Positions 51,608 through 60,948 of a stretch of DNA of 64,000 bases are shown here, one piece after another. The notes under the pieces were generated by a model. The model ran no database searches and was not told the DNA's origin. It saw nothing but the letters and a program-made list of their open reading frames with translations. The DNA comes from Haloferax sulfurifontis ATCC BAA-897 (GTDB lineage: Archaea > Halobacteriota > Halobacteria > Halobacteriales > Haloferacaceae): assembly GCF_000337835.1 (NCBI RefSeq), contig NZ_AOLM01000004.1:186001-250000 (forward strand). Reading direction: 5' to 3'. The stretch's first letter is position 1, and the number at the start of each line of letters is the position of its first letter. Both the position numbers and the translations under genes were made by a program.

Positions 51608-53023
51608 ATGTCCACAGACGAGAACGACACCGCCGGGGACTCCTCGGCGAGCCCACGGACCCAGTCCGTGGACGTGGTGGTCGTCGGCGCGGGAACCTCC
51701 GGCTGTTACGCCGCCGCCACCATCGCGAACGCGGGCTACGACGTGACCATCGTCGAGCGAAAGCCCGCGGAGGAAGCGGGCCACATCGCCTGCGGCGACG
51801 CCCTGAAGGGCGCGGACGCCTTCCCCGAGGCGATTCCGAAGTCGAAAATCGAGCCCGCGTTCACCAACACCGAGGTCGACCACGGCCGCTTCGAGATTCC
51901 GCAGGAGGACACCGTCCTCGACATCCCGGTCCCCGGCGAACTCGCCGTCATCGACCGCTGGGAGTACGGCCGGCTCATCATCGAGGGCGCGGAGGAAGCC
52001 GGCGCGGAACTCCACTACGACACGGTCGTCCAAGACGTGACACAGGACGACGACGGCACCGTCACCGGCATCGTCGGCAAACACGACGGCGAGGTCGTCG
52101 AGTACGACGCCGACATCGTCATCGACGGCGCGGGCTCGCTGTCGCTCCTCCAGGATAAGGTGGACTTCGCCGGGACCACCTTCGACACGAACGTCTCCTA
52201 CCAGCACTTCTCGTCGGCGTACCGCGAGGTCGTCGAGGTCCCCGAGCCCGTCGAGTGGTCGGACGCGCTCGTGTTCAAGCCCGCCGAGGTCGCCGCGGGC
52301 TACGTCTGGTACTTCCCGCGGACGGAGACGACCATCAACGCCGGCCTCGGCTTCCAGATGACAGAAGAGCCGATGAAGCTCGTCGACGACCTGAAAAAGG
52401 ACCTCCGCGAGCGCCCCGAATTCGAGGGCGCGGAGGTCGTCGACAAGCTCGGCGCCGCCCTCCCGACCCGCCGCCCCTACGACTCGGCGACCGCGCCGGG
52501 CTACATGGCCGTCGGCGACGCCGCGGCCCACGTCAACCCGACGACCGGCGGCGGCATCGCCGGCGCGGCCTACGCCGGGAAGTACGCCGGCGAGCAGGCC
52601 GCAATCGCGCTCGAAGCCGGCGACGTGAGCGAGGAGACGCTGTGGCGCTACAACCAGCGCGTCATGGACCACTTCGGCGGCCGCTACGCCAGCCTCGACG
52701 TGTACAACATCCTCTCGACCGCCGTCGACGTGGACGACCTGATGGGCCTCATCGCCTCCATCCCCGGCGAGAAGCTGGCGGAGGCGCTCTACTCCGGGAC
52801 GACCTCGTTCGGCCCGGTCCTCCTCGCGCAGACCGCGGCGTCGAGCTACGGCCACTGGAGCCAGATTTACGAGTTCTTCAAAGTCAAGCGCCTCGCCGAC
52901 GAACTGCTGGCTCACTACGGCCGCTATCCGAGTCGGCCGAGCGCCCTCGAAGGCTGGAAGGTCGAGCGGGACCGCATCATGGACGACATCTACGAACTCA
53001 CCGGCGCGGACCCGAAGTACTGA
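51608..53023 (+). CDS. Geranylgeranyl reductase-family flavoprotein
   Basis: A 471-residue FAD-dependent oxidoreductase. VVVVGAGTSGCYAAATIA is the FAD dinucleotide-binding motif, CGDALKG (near 60) and YVWYFPRTETTINAGLG match the catalytic region of geranylgeranyl reductases, and GDAAAHVNPTTGGGI is the second FAD contact. The enzymes saturate isoprenoid chains of archaeal lipids or menaquinone. The gene has its own upstream AGGTGATACC ribosome-like site and ends in a 26-bp overlap with the convergent histidine kinase. Confidence 0.86.
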   Translation: MSTDENDTAGDSSASPRTQSVDVVVVGAGTSGCYAAATIANAGYDVTIVERKPAEEAGHIACGDALKGADAFPEAIPKSKIEPAFTNTEVDHGRFEIPQEDTVLDIPVPGELAVIDRWEYGRLIIEGAEEAGAELHYDTVVQDVTQDDDGTVTGIVGKHDGEVVEYDADIVIDGAGSLSLLQDKVDFAGTTFDTNVSYQHFSSAYREVVEVPEPVEWSDALVFKPAEVAAGYVWYFPRTETTINAGLGFQMTEEPMKLVDDLKKDLRERPEFEGAEVVDKLGAALPTRRPYDSATAPGYMAVGDAAAHVNPTTGGGIAGAAYAGKYAGEQAAIALEAGDVSEETLWRYNQRVMDHFGGRYASLDVYNILSTAVDVDDLMGLIASIPGEKLAEALYSGTTSFGPVLLAQTAASSYGHWSQIYEFFKVKRLADELLAHYGRYPSRPSALEGWKVERDRIMDDIYELTGADPKY

Positions 53024-54191
53024 CCTCGGACTCCGCCGCGAACGAGACGCCTCGGAACTCGAACCGCGCGCCACCGTTTTCGCCGGTCGTCGCCGTCACC
53101 TCCCAGCCGTGAGCGTCGGCGACGCCGGCGACGATGGCGAGGCCGAGACCGGTCCCCTTCGTATCGGTGCTGTAGCCCGACTCGAAGATTCGGTCTTGTT
53201 CTTCCGGCGGGATGCCGGGGCCGTCGTCTTCGACGAAAAAGCCGTCTTCGAGCGGGCCGACGCGGACGTTGACGCCCGGTGTTCCCCCGTCGGCGTCGGC
53301 CACCGCCCGGCGGCCGCCCGCGCCTGCCGGGGTAGTTTCGGCGGCGGACGACTGGTCGCTCCGAGCGCCGCGCTCCGCGGTCTCGTCGGAGGAGTCCCGG
53401 CGGTTCGTGGAACCGTGTTCGACGGAGTTCCGAAACAGGTTCTCGAAGACGGCGGTGAGTCGGCCCCGGTCGGCGAGCAGTCTCGCGTCGGCCTCGACGG
53501 TGAGTCCCGACGCCCCGAGGCTGGTGTTCGTCACCGCGTCGGCGGCCACGGTGGCGAGGCTGACGGGCTCGACGTCGCCGACCGACTCGCCGACGCGGGC
53601 GAGCTGGAGCACGTCCTGAATGAGCGCCTCCATCCGGTCGTGGGCCTCGGCGACCGTCGAGAGGTGGTCGGTCCCGTGGCCCTCGCGGGCGAGTTCGAGT
53701 CGCATCTGGGCGACGTTCAGCGGGTTGCGGAGGTCGTGGGTGACGACCGACGCGAACTGGTCGAGCCGCTCGTTGCGGCGGCGCAGGTCCGTCTCGCGGG
53801 CGTCGCGGTGGGTCGACCACCGGAGCGCCCCGACCACGAGCGCGACCGAGCCGACGAGGAGCGTCCCGTCTTCGAAGACGAGCGTGACCGCCTCGGGCTG
53901 GGTGACGAGCTCGTCGACCGCGTCGGTGACGGCGTAGACGGCGAACAGCGCGGTCCCGGCGTACAGCGGCCGCCAGACCGCCTGCACGTCGCGGACGGTC
54001 CCGACGACGAACGCGCCGGCGAGGGGAATCGGAACCAGAAGCAACTCCACGGCGAACCGGAGCCAGCGAACCTCGGTGCTGTGGGGGAAGACGGCGACTT
54101 GGACGACCGCGACGCCGACGGCGATGCCGACGACTGCGAGACCCGGACGCAGGTCTGTGTCTTCGGTCGATTCACCGCCGAGGAACCCCAT
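52998..54191 (-). CDS. Membrane sensor histidine kinase
   Basis: A 397-residue kinase. Residues 15-135 hold four or five hydrophobic helices. The phosphoacceptor region is ASVVTHDLRNPLNVAQM; the ATPase domain shows VFENLFRNSVEHGS (N box), EDDGPGIPPEEQDRIFESGY (G1/F) and GTGLGLAIVAG (G2). A Ser/Glu-rich insertion around 275-305 splits the ATPase domain. No response regulator is beside it. Its C-terminal codons overlap the 3' end of the reductase gene on the other strand. Confidence 0.87.
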   Translation of the reverse strand: MGFLGGESTEDTDLRPGLAVVGIAVGVAVVQVAVFPHSTEVRWLRFAVELLLVPIPLAGAFVVGTVRDVQAVWRPLYAGTALFAVYAVTDAVDELVTQPEAVTLVFEDGTLLVGSVALVVGALRWSTHRDARETDLRRRNERLDQFASVVTHDLRNPLNVAQMRLELAREGHGTDHLSTVAEAHDRMEALIQDVLQLARVGESVGDVEPVSLATVAADAVTNTSLGASGLTVEADARLLADRGRLTAVFENLFRNSVEHGSTNRRDSSDETAERGARSDQSSAAETTPAGAGGRRAVADADGGTPGVNVRVGPLEDGFFVEDDGPGIPPEEQDRIFESGYSTDTKGTGLGLAIVAGVADAHGWEVTATTGENGGARFEFRGVSFAAESEVSTSGPRR

Positions 54192-54319
54192 CGCTGGCGG
54201 CTATGCACGGGGGGGACAAATAACCGCTGGCGGTTCGTCGGGGCGATTCGGGCGACAGTGTGCCGTCTCCGTCGCGGTAACGCGGTCAGAGGTGGCTCGA
54301 ACGACGCGCTCGGACCGTC

Positions 54320-55603
54320 TCAGGGACGCTCGGCCGCGATTCGCTCGACGCTCCCGGCGAGCACGTCGACGGCGATGCGGATGGTCTCCTCGTCAACGTC
54401 GAACGTCCGGGTGTGGTGGCCGCCGGGGTGGTCCGTGCCGACGCCGACGTAGGCCGCGAGGCCGCCGCGGTCCTGCACGCGTTGCATGAGGTACGTCGCG
54501 TCCTCGCTCCCGCCGAGTTCGTCGCGGTCGAGGATGGAGGTGACGCCCTCGACGCCCTCGCTCACGCCGCCGACGATGGCCGCGAGCGCGTCGTCGCTCC
54601 GGGCGCTCGGGGCCTTGCCCTCGACGTTGATTTCGACCTCGCAGTCGTGCATGGCGGCCGCGGACTCGATGATAGTGTGGGCGCGGCCCTCGACGTACTC
54701 CATGAGTTCCGTCGTCGCGCCGCGCACCTCGCCTTCGATGAACGCCTCTTCGGCGACGATGTTCGTGGCGGTGCCGCCGCCCATCAGCCCGACGTTGACG
54801 CGGGTCGCCCCGTCGGAGTGCCGGGAGATGCCGTAGAGGTTCTGAGTGGCCGTCGCGGCCGCGAGGTTCGCGTTCTTCCCCTCCTCGGGTTTCGCGCCCG
54901 CGTGGGCCGGCGCGCCGGTGAACTCGGCGCGGAAGTGCGAGACCGCGAGGAAGCCGTCGATGCCGCAGACGACCTCGCCGGTCGGGTGGTCGAGACCGAC
55001 GTGGACCGCGAGCAGGTAGTCCACGTCGTCTAGGTGGCCGCCCTCGGCGACGGCCTTGCCGCCGGCGACCTGCTCCTCGCTCGGCTGGAAGAACACCTTG
55101 AACGTCCCCTCGAAGTCGGAGTCGATGACGGCGTCGAGGACGCCGAGCCCGATGGTCGCGTGGGCGTCGTGCCCGCAGGCGTGCATGAAGCCCTCGTTCT
55201 CGGAGCGGAAGCCCTCGGCGGCCGGGAGGTGGTCATCGGCCTCGGACTCGGGGATGGGGAGCGCGTCGATGTCGACGCGGAGGCCGACGGTCGGGCCCTC
55301 GCCGCGTTCGACGACGGCGACCGCGCCGGTGTAGCCGCCGGCGAGACGGTCGAGCACGTCCTCGCGCGCGCCGGCCTCGCGGGCCCGCTCGAACCACGCG
55401 TCGAGGTCGTCGTCGTCGGGGACGGCCATGCGCTCGTCGGCGTCGAGCGTCTCGGGGCCGACGTAGAGCGCGTCGAGGTCGCGCGTCTCCAGTTCGTCGA
55501 CGAGGCGGGCGGTGGTGTAGAACTCGCACCACGCGGGTTCGGGGTGGCGATGCAGGTCGCGGCGAAGCGAGACGAGGTCGTCCATCGTCGCTCGGTTGCT
55601 CAT
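54320..55603 (-). CDS. M20-family amidohydrolase
   Basis: A 427-residue metallopeptidase-fold enzyme starting at ATG 55603. The metal site shows MHACGHDAHATIGLG, followed by PSEEQVAGGKAV with the catalytic Glu, and AEEAFIEGEVRG and TDHPGGHH with further metal ligands. A dimerisation domain lies in the middle. It resembles amidohydrolases that cleave N-acyl amino acids or similar amides (for example hippurate or indole-acetyl-amino acid hydrolases, AbgB-like). Substrate unknown. It is divergent from the antiporter gene. Confidence 0.9.
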   Translation of the reverse strand: MSNRATMDDLVSLRRDLHRHPEPAWCEFYTTARLVDELETRDLDALYVGPETLDADERMAVPDDDDLDAWFERAREAGAREDVLDRLAGGYTGAVAVVERGEGPTVGLRVDIDALPIPESEADDHLPAAEGFRSENEGFMHACGHDAHATIGLGVLDAVIDSDFEGTFKVFFQPSEEQVAGGKAVAEGGHLDDVDYLLAVHVGLDHPTGEVVCGIDGFLAVSHFRAEFTGAPAHAGAKPEEGKNANLAAATATQNLYGISRHSDGATRVNVGLMGGGTATNIVAEEAFIEGEVRGATTELMEYVEGRAHTIIESAAAMHDCEVEINVEGKAPSARSDDALAAIVGGVSEGVEGVTSILDRDELGGSEDATYLMQRVQDRGGLAAYVGVGTDHPGGHHTRTFDVDEETIRIAVDVLAGSVERIAAERP

Positions 55604-55731
55604 GTCTGGACTCTTTTTCCCCGGCAATGATAAACGCTCCCGACAGTTCGTGGGCGAGAAACTCAACTTTGGAAGAAATAGTTGGAGGAAATTCGTGCCT
55701 ATTATATATCCCAGTCAATCTCTGACAAACG

Positions 55732-57282
55732 ATGCCAGAAGAACCGGACATCGAGCTCAGTTTCCGCGGCGGGCGCCTCGTGAGCGCCCTGCCCATCGCC
55801 CTGTTCATCGCGTGGGCGATTTTCCAGAGCGGTATCCTCGGTATCGGCGATACGACCGGCCTCGTCGCGGGGATGCTGACAGGACTCATCGTGGGACTGC
55901 TGTTCGTCCGGGGAGACTGGAAGGACTACGCGGACGTCATCTTCGCCGGCATGACCCGCCGAGTCGCCGCGACGGCGGTCGTCGCGTGGCTCTGGGCGGG
56001 GATGTTCGCCGAGACCATCCAGGTCGGCGGCTTCGTCGACGGCCTCGTCTGGGCGGCCACGGTCCTGAACGTCGGCCCGGGGCTGTTTCCGGCGGTGACG
56101 TTCCTGCTCGCGGCGCTCCTGGCGACCGGTATCGGCACCGGCTACGGCACCGCAATCGCCTTCACGAGCCTCGTCTTCCCGGCGGGGCTCCTCCTCGGCG
56201 CGAACCCCGTGTTGCTGTTCGGCGCGATTCTCTCCGGCGCGGTGTTCGGGGACAACCTCGCGCCCGTCAGCGACACCACAATCGTCTCCGCGGTCACGCA
56301 GGACGCCGACATCGGCGGCGTCGTCGCGTCCCGCGTGAAGTACGCCGTCGTCGCGGCGGCGCTCGCAATCGCGGCGTATCTCGTCGCCGGCTTCGGTATC
56401 CCCGGCGTCTGGGGCGGCATGCCGCACGTCGACGTGGCCGGCGAGGTCTCCGCGTCGGTGTCGCCGTGGGGGCTCGTCCACCTGCTCGACATCGCCGTGG
56501 TCATCGTCCTCGCCGTCCGCGGCCGGCACATCATCGAGGCCGTCTCGTGGGGCCTGCTCCTCGCGGCGGCGTTCAACGTCGCGCTCGGCGCGGCGAACCT
56601 CGTGGACGTGTCGGCCGGGAGCATGCTCCTGTTCAGCGCGCCGCAGAACGGGCTCACGCAGGCGGTCGAGGCGCTTCCGCTCCTCGGGGCCGTCGTCGAG
56701 ACCGTCCCCGCGGGACAGGTCGGCGTCGGCGGGAGCGTCTACTCCGGCGCGGCCGGCTTCTTCCCGCTTATCGTCCTGACGCTCTTGCTCGTCGCGGGCG
56801 CGGAAATCATGCGCGCCGGCGGCGGCTTCGACGCGATTCAGGAGCTCGTCATCGACCGCGTCGCCACGACGGTCCGCCGCGCGGAGACCACGATGGTCGT
56901 CGGCACGGCGCTCGTCAACGCGACGGTCACCATCAACACGGCGGCCGAAATCGCCATCGCGCCCTACATCGCCACGCTCGGCAAGCGCTTCAACATCAAC
57001 GGCTACCGCCGCGCCAACATCCTCGACGCCAACACCTCGGCGCTCGGCTACATCTTCCCGTGGGGCGGCGGCCTGCTCGCCGGTTACGGGGCTATGCAGG
57101 GGCTCGTCGGCGGCGAGGCGACGCCGTGGTTCACGGCCGAGATGCTCGTGAACCCCGCGTCCGTCTTCCCCTACGTGTTCCACGGCTGGTTCCTCGTGGC
57201 GGTGTTCCTCTTCGCCGCGTGGACCGGCTACGGCCGCGAGTACGTCTCCGACCGCACGAGCGAGGAGGTGAGCCGCGTATGA
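55732..57282 (+). CDS. NhaC-family Na+/H+ antiporter
   Basis: A 516-residue protein with about 12 hydrophobic helices. The segment LSGAVFGDNLAPVSDTTIVS is diagnostic for the NhaC family, and NATVTINTAAEIAIAPYI is found in the C-terminal half. It should exchange sodium for protons (or a related substrate) at the cell membrane. TATATATCCC-like AT-rich sequence (about 55701) is 30 nt upstream of ATG 55732. It overlaps the next short gene as ATGA. Confidence 0.9.
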   Translation: MPEEPDIELSFRGGRLVSALPIALFIAWAIFQSGILGIGDTTGLVAGMLTGLIVGLLFVRGDWKDYADVIFAGMTRRVAATAVVAWLWAGMFAETIQVGGFVDGLVWAATVLNVGPGLFPAVTFLLAALLATGIGTGYGTAIAFTSLVFPAGLLLGANPVLLFGAILSGAVFGDNLAPVSDTTIVSAVTQDADIGGVVASRVKYAVVAAALAIAAYLVAGFGIPGVWGGMPHVDVAGEVSASVSPWGLVHLLDIAVVIVLAVRGRHIIEAVSWGLLLAAAFNVALGAANLVDVSAGSMLLFSAPQNGLTQAVEALPLLGAVVETVPAGQVGVGGSVYSGAAGFFPLIVLTLLLVAGAEIMRAGGGFDAIQELVIDRVATTVRRAETTMVVGTALVNATVTINTAAEIAIAPYIATLGKRFNINGYRRANILDANTSALGYIFPWGGGLLAGYGAMQGLVGGEATPWFTAEMLVNPASVFPYVFHGWFLVAVFLFAAWTGYGREYVSDRTSEEVSRV

Positions 57283-57542
57283 GCCGCCTCGACAAGCTCT
57301 TGGCCGGCTGGACGTTCCGCACCGCGACGCCGACGTTCGAACCCGGCGAGGTCATCACGGCCTACGTCAGCGAGCGCAACGGCGACGGCCTCACCGTCCG
57401 CATCGGCGACTCGGTCATCCGGGTCGAAGACGGCGGCGACGCGGCCGTCGAAGACAAGATTCGGCTTGAGGTCACGTCGTTCGACGCGACCAACCACGTC
57501 GGAACCGGCGACGTGGTCGAACTGCTCGGGCCGGACGCCTGA
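57279..57542 (+). CDS. Small TRAM-like (OB-fold) protein, 87 aa
   Basis: Starts at ATG 57279, overlapping the antiporter stop by 4 bp. Residues 20-85 (FEPGEVITAYVSERNGDGLT, VRIGDSVIRVEDG, VEDKIRLEVTSFDATNHVGT) show the short beta-barrel pattern of TRAM or OB-fold RNA-binding domains common in haloarchaea. No further motif. Coupling to the antiporter probably reflects shared expression rather than shared function. Confidence 0.72.
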   Translation: MSRLDKLLAGWTFRTATPTFEPGEVITAYVSERNGDGLTVRIGDSVIRVEDGGDAAVEDKIRLEVTSFDATNHVGTGDVVELLGPDA

Positions 57543-57605
57543 GCGACCGCAGAGACCGGAGGAAAAGCGGGGACCCGCGTCGTTTTTCGCGTTCCGCGGC
57601 CGCCG

Positions 57606-57935
57606 TCAGCGACGGTGGCCGAGCGGCTTTTTCTGTTCGACTTCGATTTCGAGGTGGACGCTGTCGGGGAACTCCTTGAGGCCGACTTCGCGGGCGATCT
57701 GGTCCGCGCCGTGGATTTCGAGGCGGCGGGTGTAGACGGGGTAGGACCACGACGAAAACTGGTCGCCGGGCTGGAGCGTCCGGTACTGCGGGACGCTCAC
57801 CTGTTTCGGCTGGTCGGAGTGGGGGCCGCGGCACTCCGCGCCCTTCCGCTCGATGAATTGCTTGAGGTCGTCGACCACCCGGTCGAGGACCGCCTTATCA
57901 CCGCTTTGAAAGGTGAGTTTTGTGACGAAGGCCAT
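57606..57935 (-). CDS. Ribosomal protein uS10 paralogue
   Basis: A 109-residue protein. FVTKLTFQSGDKAVLDRVVDDL, GPHSDQPKQVSVPQYRT, WSYPVYTRRLEIHG and EVGLKEFPDSVHLEIEVEQK follow the uS10/mL48 fold. The loop region differs from the standard archaeal S10, and no translation genes lie nearby, so this is a stand-alone paralogue, not the canonical rpsJ. Such copies are common in haloarchaea and their function is unknown. Confidence 0.83.
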   Translation of the reverse strand: MAFVTKLTFQSGDKAVLDRVVDDLKQFIERKGAECRGPHSDQPKQVSVPQYRTLQPGDQFSSWSYPVYTRRLEIHGADQIAREVGLKEFPDSVHLEIEVEQKKPLGHRR

Positions 57936-58093
57936 AGCTGGGTACTACTCCTTGTTGCACGCTCCGACGGTAAAAGCGCATCTACACGAACCGGTGACTC
58001 GGGCCCCCACGACCCGAATCCCGAGTGAAAAACCGTGCGAACGCGCTACAGGCTCCGATACCCTCTTAAAGGGTGGCACGTTTATTTCGGGTA

Positions 58094-58549
58094 ATGGCAG
58101 TCGAAGCGGTCAGCGCTGGAGCCATTCTCTTCCGCGACACCCGCGGCCGGAGGGAGTACTTACTCCTGAAGAGCCGTCCCGGGGACTGGGAGTTCCCGAA
58201 GGGCGGGGTCGAAGGGGACGAGGAGCTTCAGCAAACGGCAATCAGGGAAGTCAAAGAGGAGGCGGGAATCCAAGATTTCCGTCTCATCGACGGCTTCCGC
58301 GAGGACTACAGCTACGTCTTCGAAGCGAACGGTACGACGATTCACAAGACGGTCCACCTCTTTATCGCGCGGTCGTTCGAGGCGTCCGCGGAGCTCTCGA
58401 CCGAGCACCGCGACCTCCAGTGGCGCGACTACGAGCAGGCCATCAACACCATCACGCAGGACGGCCCCCGCGAGATATTCGAGCGCGCCCACGAGTTCCT
58501 CGACGAACTCGCCGCGAAAAACGAGGGCGAACACAAGTACCTGAAGTAG
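58094..58549 (+). CDS. Bis(5'-nucleosyl)-tetraphosphatase-like Nudix hydrolase
   Basis: A 151-residue Nudix protein starting at ATG 58094. The whole Nudix box GX5EX7REUXEEXGU is present from Gly in KGGVEGDE to EEAGI (near 36-58). AGAILFRDTRGRREYLLLK and HLFIARSF are typical of the diadenosine tetraphosphatase group. It would hydrolyse NpnN-type dinucleotides in the cytoplasm. The AT-rich TTTATTT is just upstream of the start. Confidence 0.9.
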   Translation: MAVEAVSAGAILFRDTRGRREYLLLKSRPGDWEFPKGGVEGDEELQQTAIREVKEEAGIQDFRLIDGFREDYSYVFEANGTTIHKTVHLFIARSFEASAELSTEHRDLQWRDYEQAINTITQDGPREIFERAHEFLDELAAKNEGEHKYLK

Positions 58550-58712
58550 CGTCGGCCGGTTCGGCCGACGCCCGAGACGCGATATCCGCGAGCGCCAGCG
58601 CCGCGGTTCGGCGCGAGCGGCGACACCCGCGGTATCGTCTGCTTCGTCGTCGGGCCGGACGCCGAAGCCGCCCGACCGAAACGCCTTCGGCTCCCCGCCG
58701 CAACTCCCGGTC

Positions 58713-59705
58713 GTGAGCGACGCCGCCGACCGCGACAGCGACCGTGACCCCGAGTTCGCCTTCGAGCTACGGGTCTGCCGCTGGGCCGAGCGCGCGTGGC
58801 ACCCCGACGGCCCGCGCCCCGCGTTCGTCGCCCGACAGCTCGGCACCCGAGAGCGCCGCTGGGACACCGTCGTCGTCGAGGTCGACCCCGAGGCGTTCGC
58901 CGCCCGACGCGCCCTCTCGACCGACGGCTTCGACTCGGACCTCCTGCGCGTCGTCCGCCACGCGCCCGCCGAGTGGGCGTGGTACAGAGACGCCGTCCCC
59001 GAACCCGACTTCCCGTGGCGACACGTCGTGCCGGCGGTCCACCGCGCCGCGGGGCTCGGGCTCGTCGAGAAACGCCGCGGCTCGCGGAACCGCGTCGAGT
59101 ACCGACGGACTGCGCCGTACCCCGACTGGGTCGAGCGCGTCGTCGCCATCGAGAACAAGCCGGACCTCGACGCCAGCGCCGCGCGCGCGCTCGCCGACCA
59201 ACTCGAACACGACGTGTCGCGGGCGCTCGCAGACGAGGTCTGGGTTGCCACCGAGGTGACGGGCCGACGGGTCGAACCCGCCCTGCTGGAGGACCTCCCG
59301 GTCGAAGTCGGCATCCTCGGCGTCGACGGCGACTCGGCGGAGGTGCTGTGGCACCCGAGTTCGCTCTCGCCGGACCCGGCGGACGCCCGGCGGCGACTCG
59401 TCCTCGCCGAACGCGCCTTCGACCGCGGCTGGCGGAACTACGTGGACACGATGCGACCCGACTGCCGTCACTTCGAACTCGACCGGCGCGGCCGCGCGCT
59501 CGTCCCGCGGTGCGCCGCGAAAGACTGCTATCAGAGCCAACGCGAGTGCGCCCACTCGTGTCCGTCGTTCGAGCCGGAGCCGCCGGCGTGGCGGATGAAG
59601 GGGTGGCCCATCGAGGGCGGCCCCGGAAAGGGTGTGCGCCGGATTCTGGAGGCACGGCGCGAGCGCGAACGAGACCGCGCCGAACGCGGGAGTGAGAACG
59701 CCTAA
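58713..59705 (+). CDS. DUF5787-family protein with nuclease-like motifs
   Basis: A 330-residue protein with a GTG start, recognised as the haloarchaeal DUF5787 family by FAFELRVCRWAERAW at the N-terminus. In the middle, PDWVERVVAIENK reads as P-D-x(8)-E-x-K, the catalytic pattern of PD-(D/E)xK nucleases, and QLEHDVSRALADEVWVAT resembles their next helix and strand. Cys 22 and a C-terminal cluster (CAAKDCYQSQRECAHSC) could bind a metal or iron-sulfur cluster as in Cas4/AddB-type nucleases. No such activity is known to me for the family, so this is inference. Confidence 0.75.
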   Translation: MSDAADRDSDRDPEFAFELRVCRWAERAWHPDGPRPAFVARQLGTRERRWDTVVVEVDPEAFAARRALSTDGFDSDLLRVVRHAPAEWAWYRDAVPEPDFPWRHVVPAVHRAAGLGLVEKRRGSRNRVEYRRTAPYPDWVERVVAIENKPDLDASAARALADQLEHDVSRALADEVWVATEVTGRRVEPALLEDLPVEVGILGVDGDSAEVLWHPSSLSPDPADARRRLVLAERAFDRGWRNYVDTMRPDCRHFELDRRGRALVPRCAAKDCYQSQRECAHSCPSFEPEPPAWRMKGWPIEGGPGKGVRRILEARRERERDRAERGSENA

Positions 59706-59730
59706 CTTCGCGCCCCTCGGACCGACTGAT

Positions 59731-60330
59731 ATGGAACGATTCCAGAACACGAGTCTGCCGGACTGGGATTGGTGGGGAAAGCTGTGGCCGACGCCGGGCG
59801 AGACGCTTCGGGACCTCGGGTTGTCGCCGGGCGACACCGTCGCCGAAATCGGCTGTGGAAACGGCTACTTCGCGTTGCCGGCGGCGCGAATCGTCGCGCC
59901 GGCCACGGTGTACGCGGTCGACCTCGACGACGACCTCCTCGCGGAACTCGACCAGCTCGCCGCCCAGCAACGCATCGACAACGTGGTATCGGTCCGCGGC
60001 GACGCCCGCGAGCTATCGGGGCACCTCGCCGACCCCGTCGACGTGGCGCTGTTCGCCAACGCGTTCCACGGGGTCGACGACCCCGACGAGTTCCTGACGG
60101 AAGTCGAGTCGATTCTCGCCGACGGCGGCCGGTTCGTCGTCGTCAACTGGCGGCCGCTCCCCCGAGCGGAGACGACCGTCGCGGGCGAGCCTCGCGGCCC
60201 GCCGACCGACCTGCGCCTCGGTCCCGAGGAGACCGCGGCGATGGTCGCAGAGGCGACCGACCTCGCGGCGACGGCGGAACTCGACATCCCGCCGTACCAC
60301 TACGCGCTGGTGTTCGAGCGGCGAGAATAG
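59731..60330 (+). CDS. Class I SAM-dependent methyltransferase
   Basis: A 199-residue enzyme starting at ATG 59731. Motif I is VAEIGCGNGYFALPA, the acidic end of strand 2 is VYAVDLDDDLL, and DVALFANAFHGVDDPDEFL and FVVVNWRPLP complete the fold. It belongs to the methyltransf_11/31 type. Target unknown. It starts 25 nt after the DUF5787 gene, on the same strand. Confidence 0.88.
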   Translation: MERFQNTSLPDWDWWGKLWPTPGETLRDLGLSPGDTVAEIGCGNGYFALPAARIVAPATVYAVDLDDDLLAELDQLAAQQRIDNVVSVRGDARELSGHLADPVDVALFANAFHGVDDPDEFLTEVESILADGGRFVVVNWRPLPRAETTVAGEPRGPPTDLRLGPEETAAMVAEATDLAATAELDIPPYHYALVFERRE

Positions 60331-60348
60331 CGTCGCGGAGACGGGCGG

Positions 60349-60849
60349 TCAGACGACTTCCACGTCGACCTCGTCGCGCTCGACGGCGAGGCGGAACGTG
60401 GGGACGGTCCGGTAGACGACCTCGATGACGCCCTTGCGGCGGAGGCTCTGGAGCGCGCGGCGCACGTCGTCCACGTCGGGGTCGATGTCGAACTCCTCGC
60501 GGAGCTTGTTGAGGACGCTGACGACGCTCTCGGAGCGGTCGTCGGGGCCGGCGACGACCTCGAAGACGCGGGCTTCGAGCGAGGGGACGCGGATGACGCT
60601 CGGCACGGACTCCGCCTCGTCGTCGCCCTCCACGCCGGGTTCGACGCCGACGAGTTCGGCGGCCTCCGCGGTGGCGCGGATGAGGCTGTTGTCGTCGCGG
60701 TAGTAGTAGTCTTTCAGCTCGGATTCGAGGTAGCGGTGGACCTCGCTCCCGCTTTCGAGGTCCCAGCGGTTCTGTAACTCCTTGTTCTTCGTCGGCTGGA
60801 GCCGGACGATGTCGGCGAGGCGTTCTTCCGCCTCGTCGGAGAGCGTCAT
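60349..60849 (-). CDS. DUF5797-family winged-helix protein
   Basis: A 166-residue protein. It begins LSDEAEERLADIVRLQPTKN and has two winged-helix-like parts (ELQNRWDLESGSEVHRYLE; LQSLRRKGVIEVVYRTV). A conserved YYYRDDNSLIRAT stretch is present. This matches the haloarchaeal DUF5797 family of predicted DNA-binding proteins. It is convergent with the methyltransferase gene. Function unknown. Confidence 0.82.
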   Translation of the reverse strand: MTLSDEAEERLADIVRLQPTKNKELQNRWDLESGSEVHRYLESELKDYYYRDDNSLIRATAEAAELVGVEPGVEGDDEAESVPSVIRVPSLEARVFEVVAGPDDRSESVVSVLNKLREEFDIDPDVDDVRRALQSLRRKGVIEVVYRTVPTFRLAVERDEVDVEVV

Positions 60850-60948
60850 ATCGGTGGATTCGACGGAGGGGGTATAACGTTGTTCTGGATTCTTCGGCGC
60901 GACCGGCGAACGTTAATTATTATCCCTGTGCCTCGCGTCGCCCCGAGT

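Noticed and set aside
49619-53074. 1,151-codon minus-strand frame antisense to the transporter and reductase
   Set aside because: Spans several genes with intact motifs on the other strand; composition is that of a GC-rich shadow.
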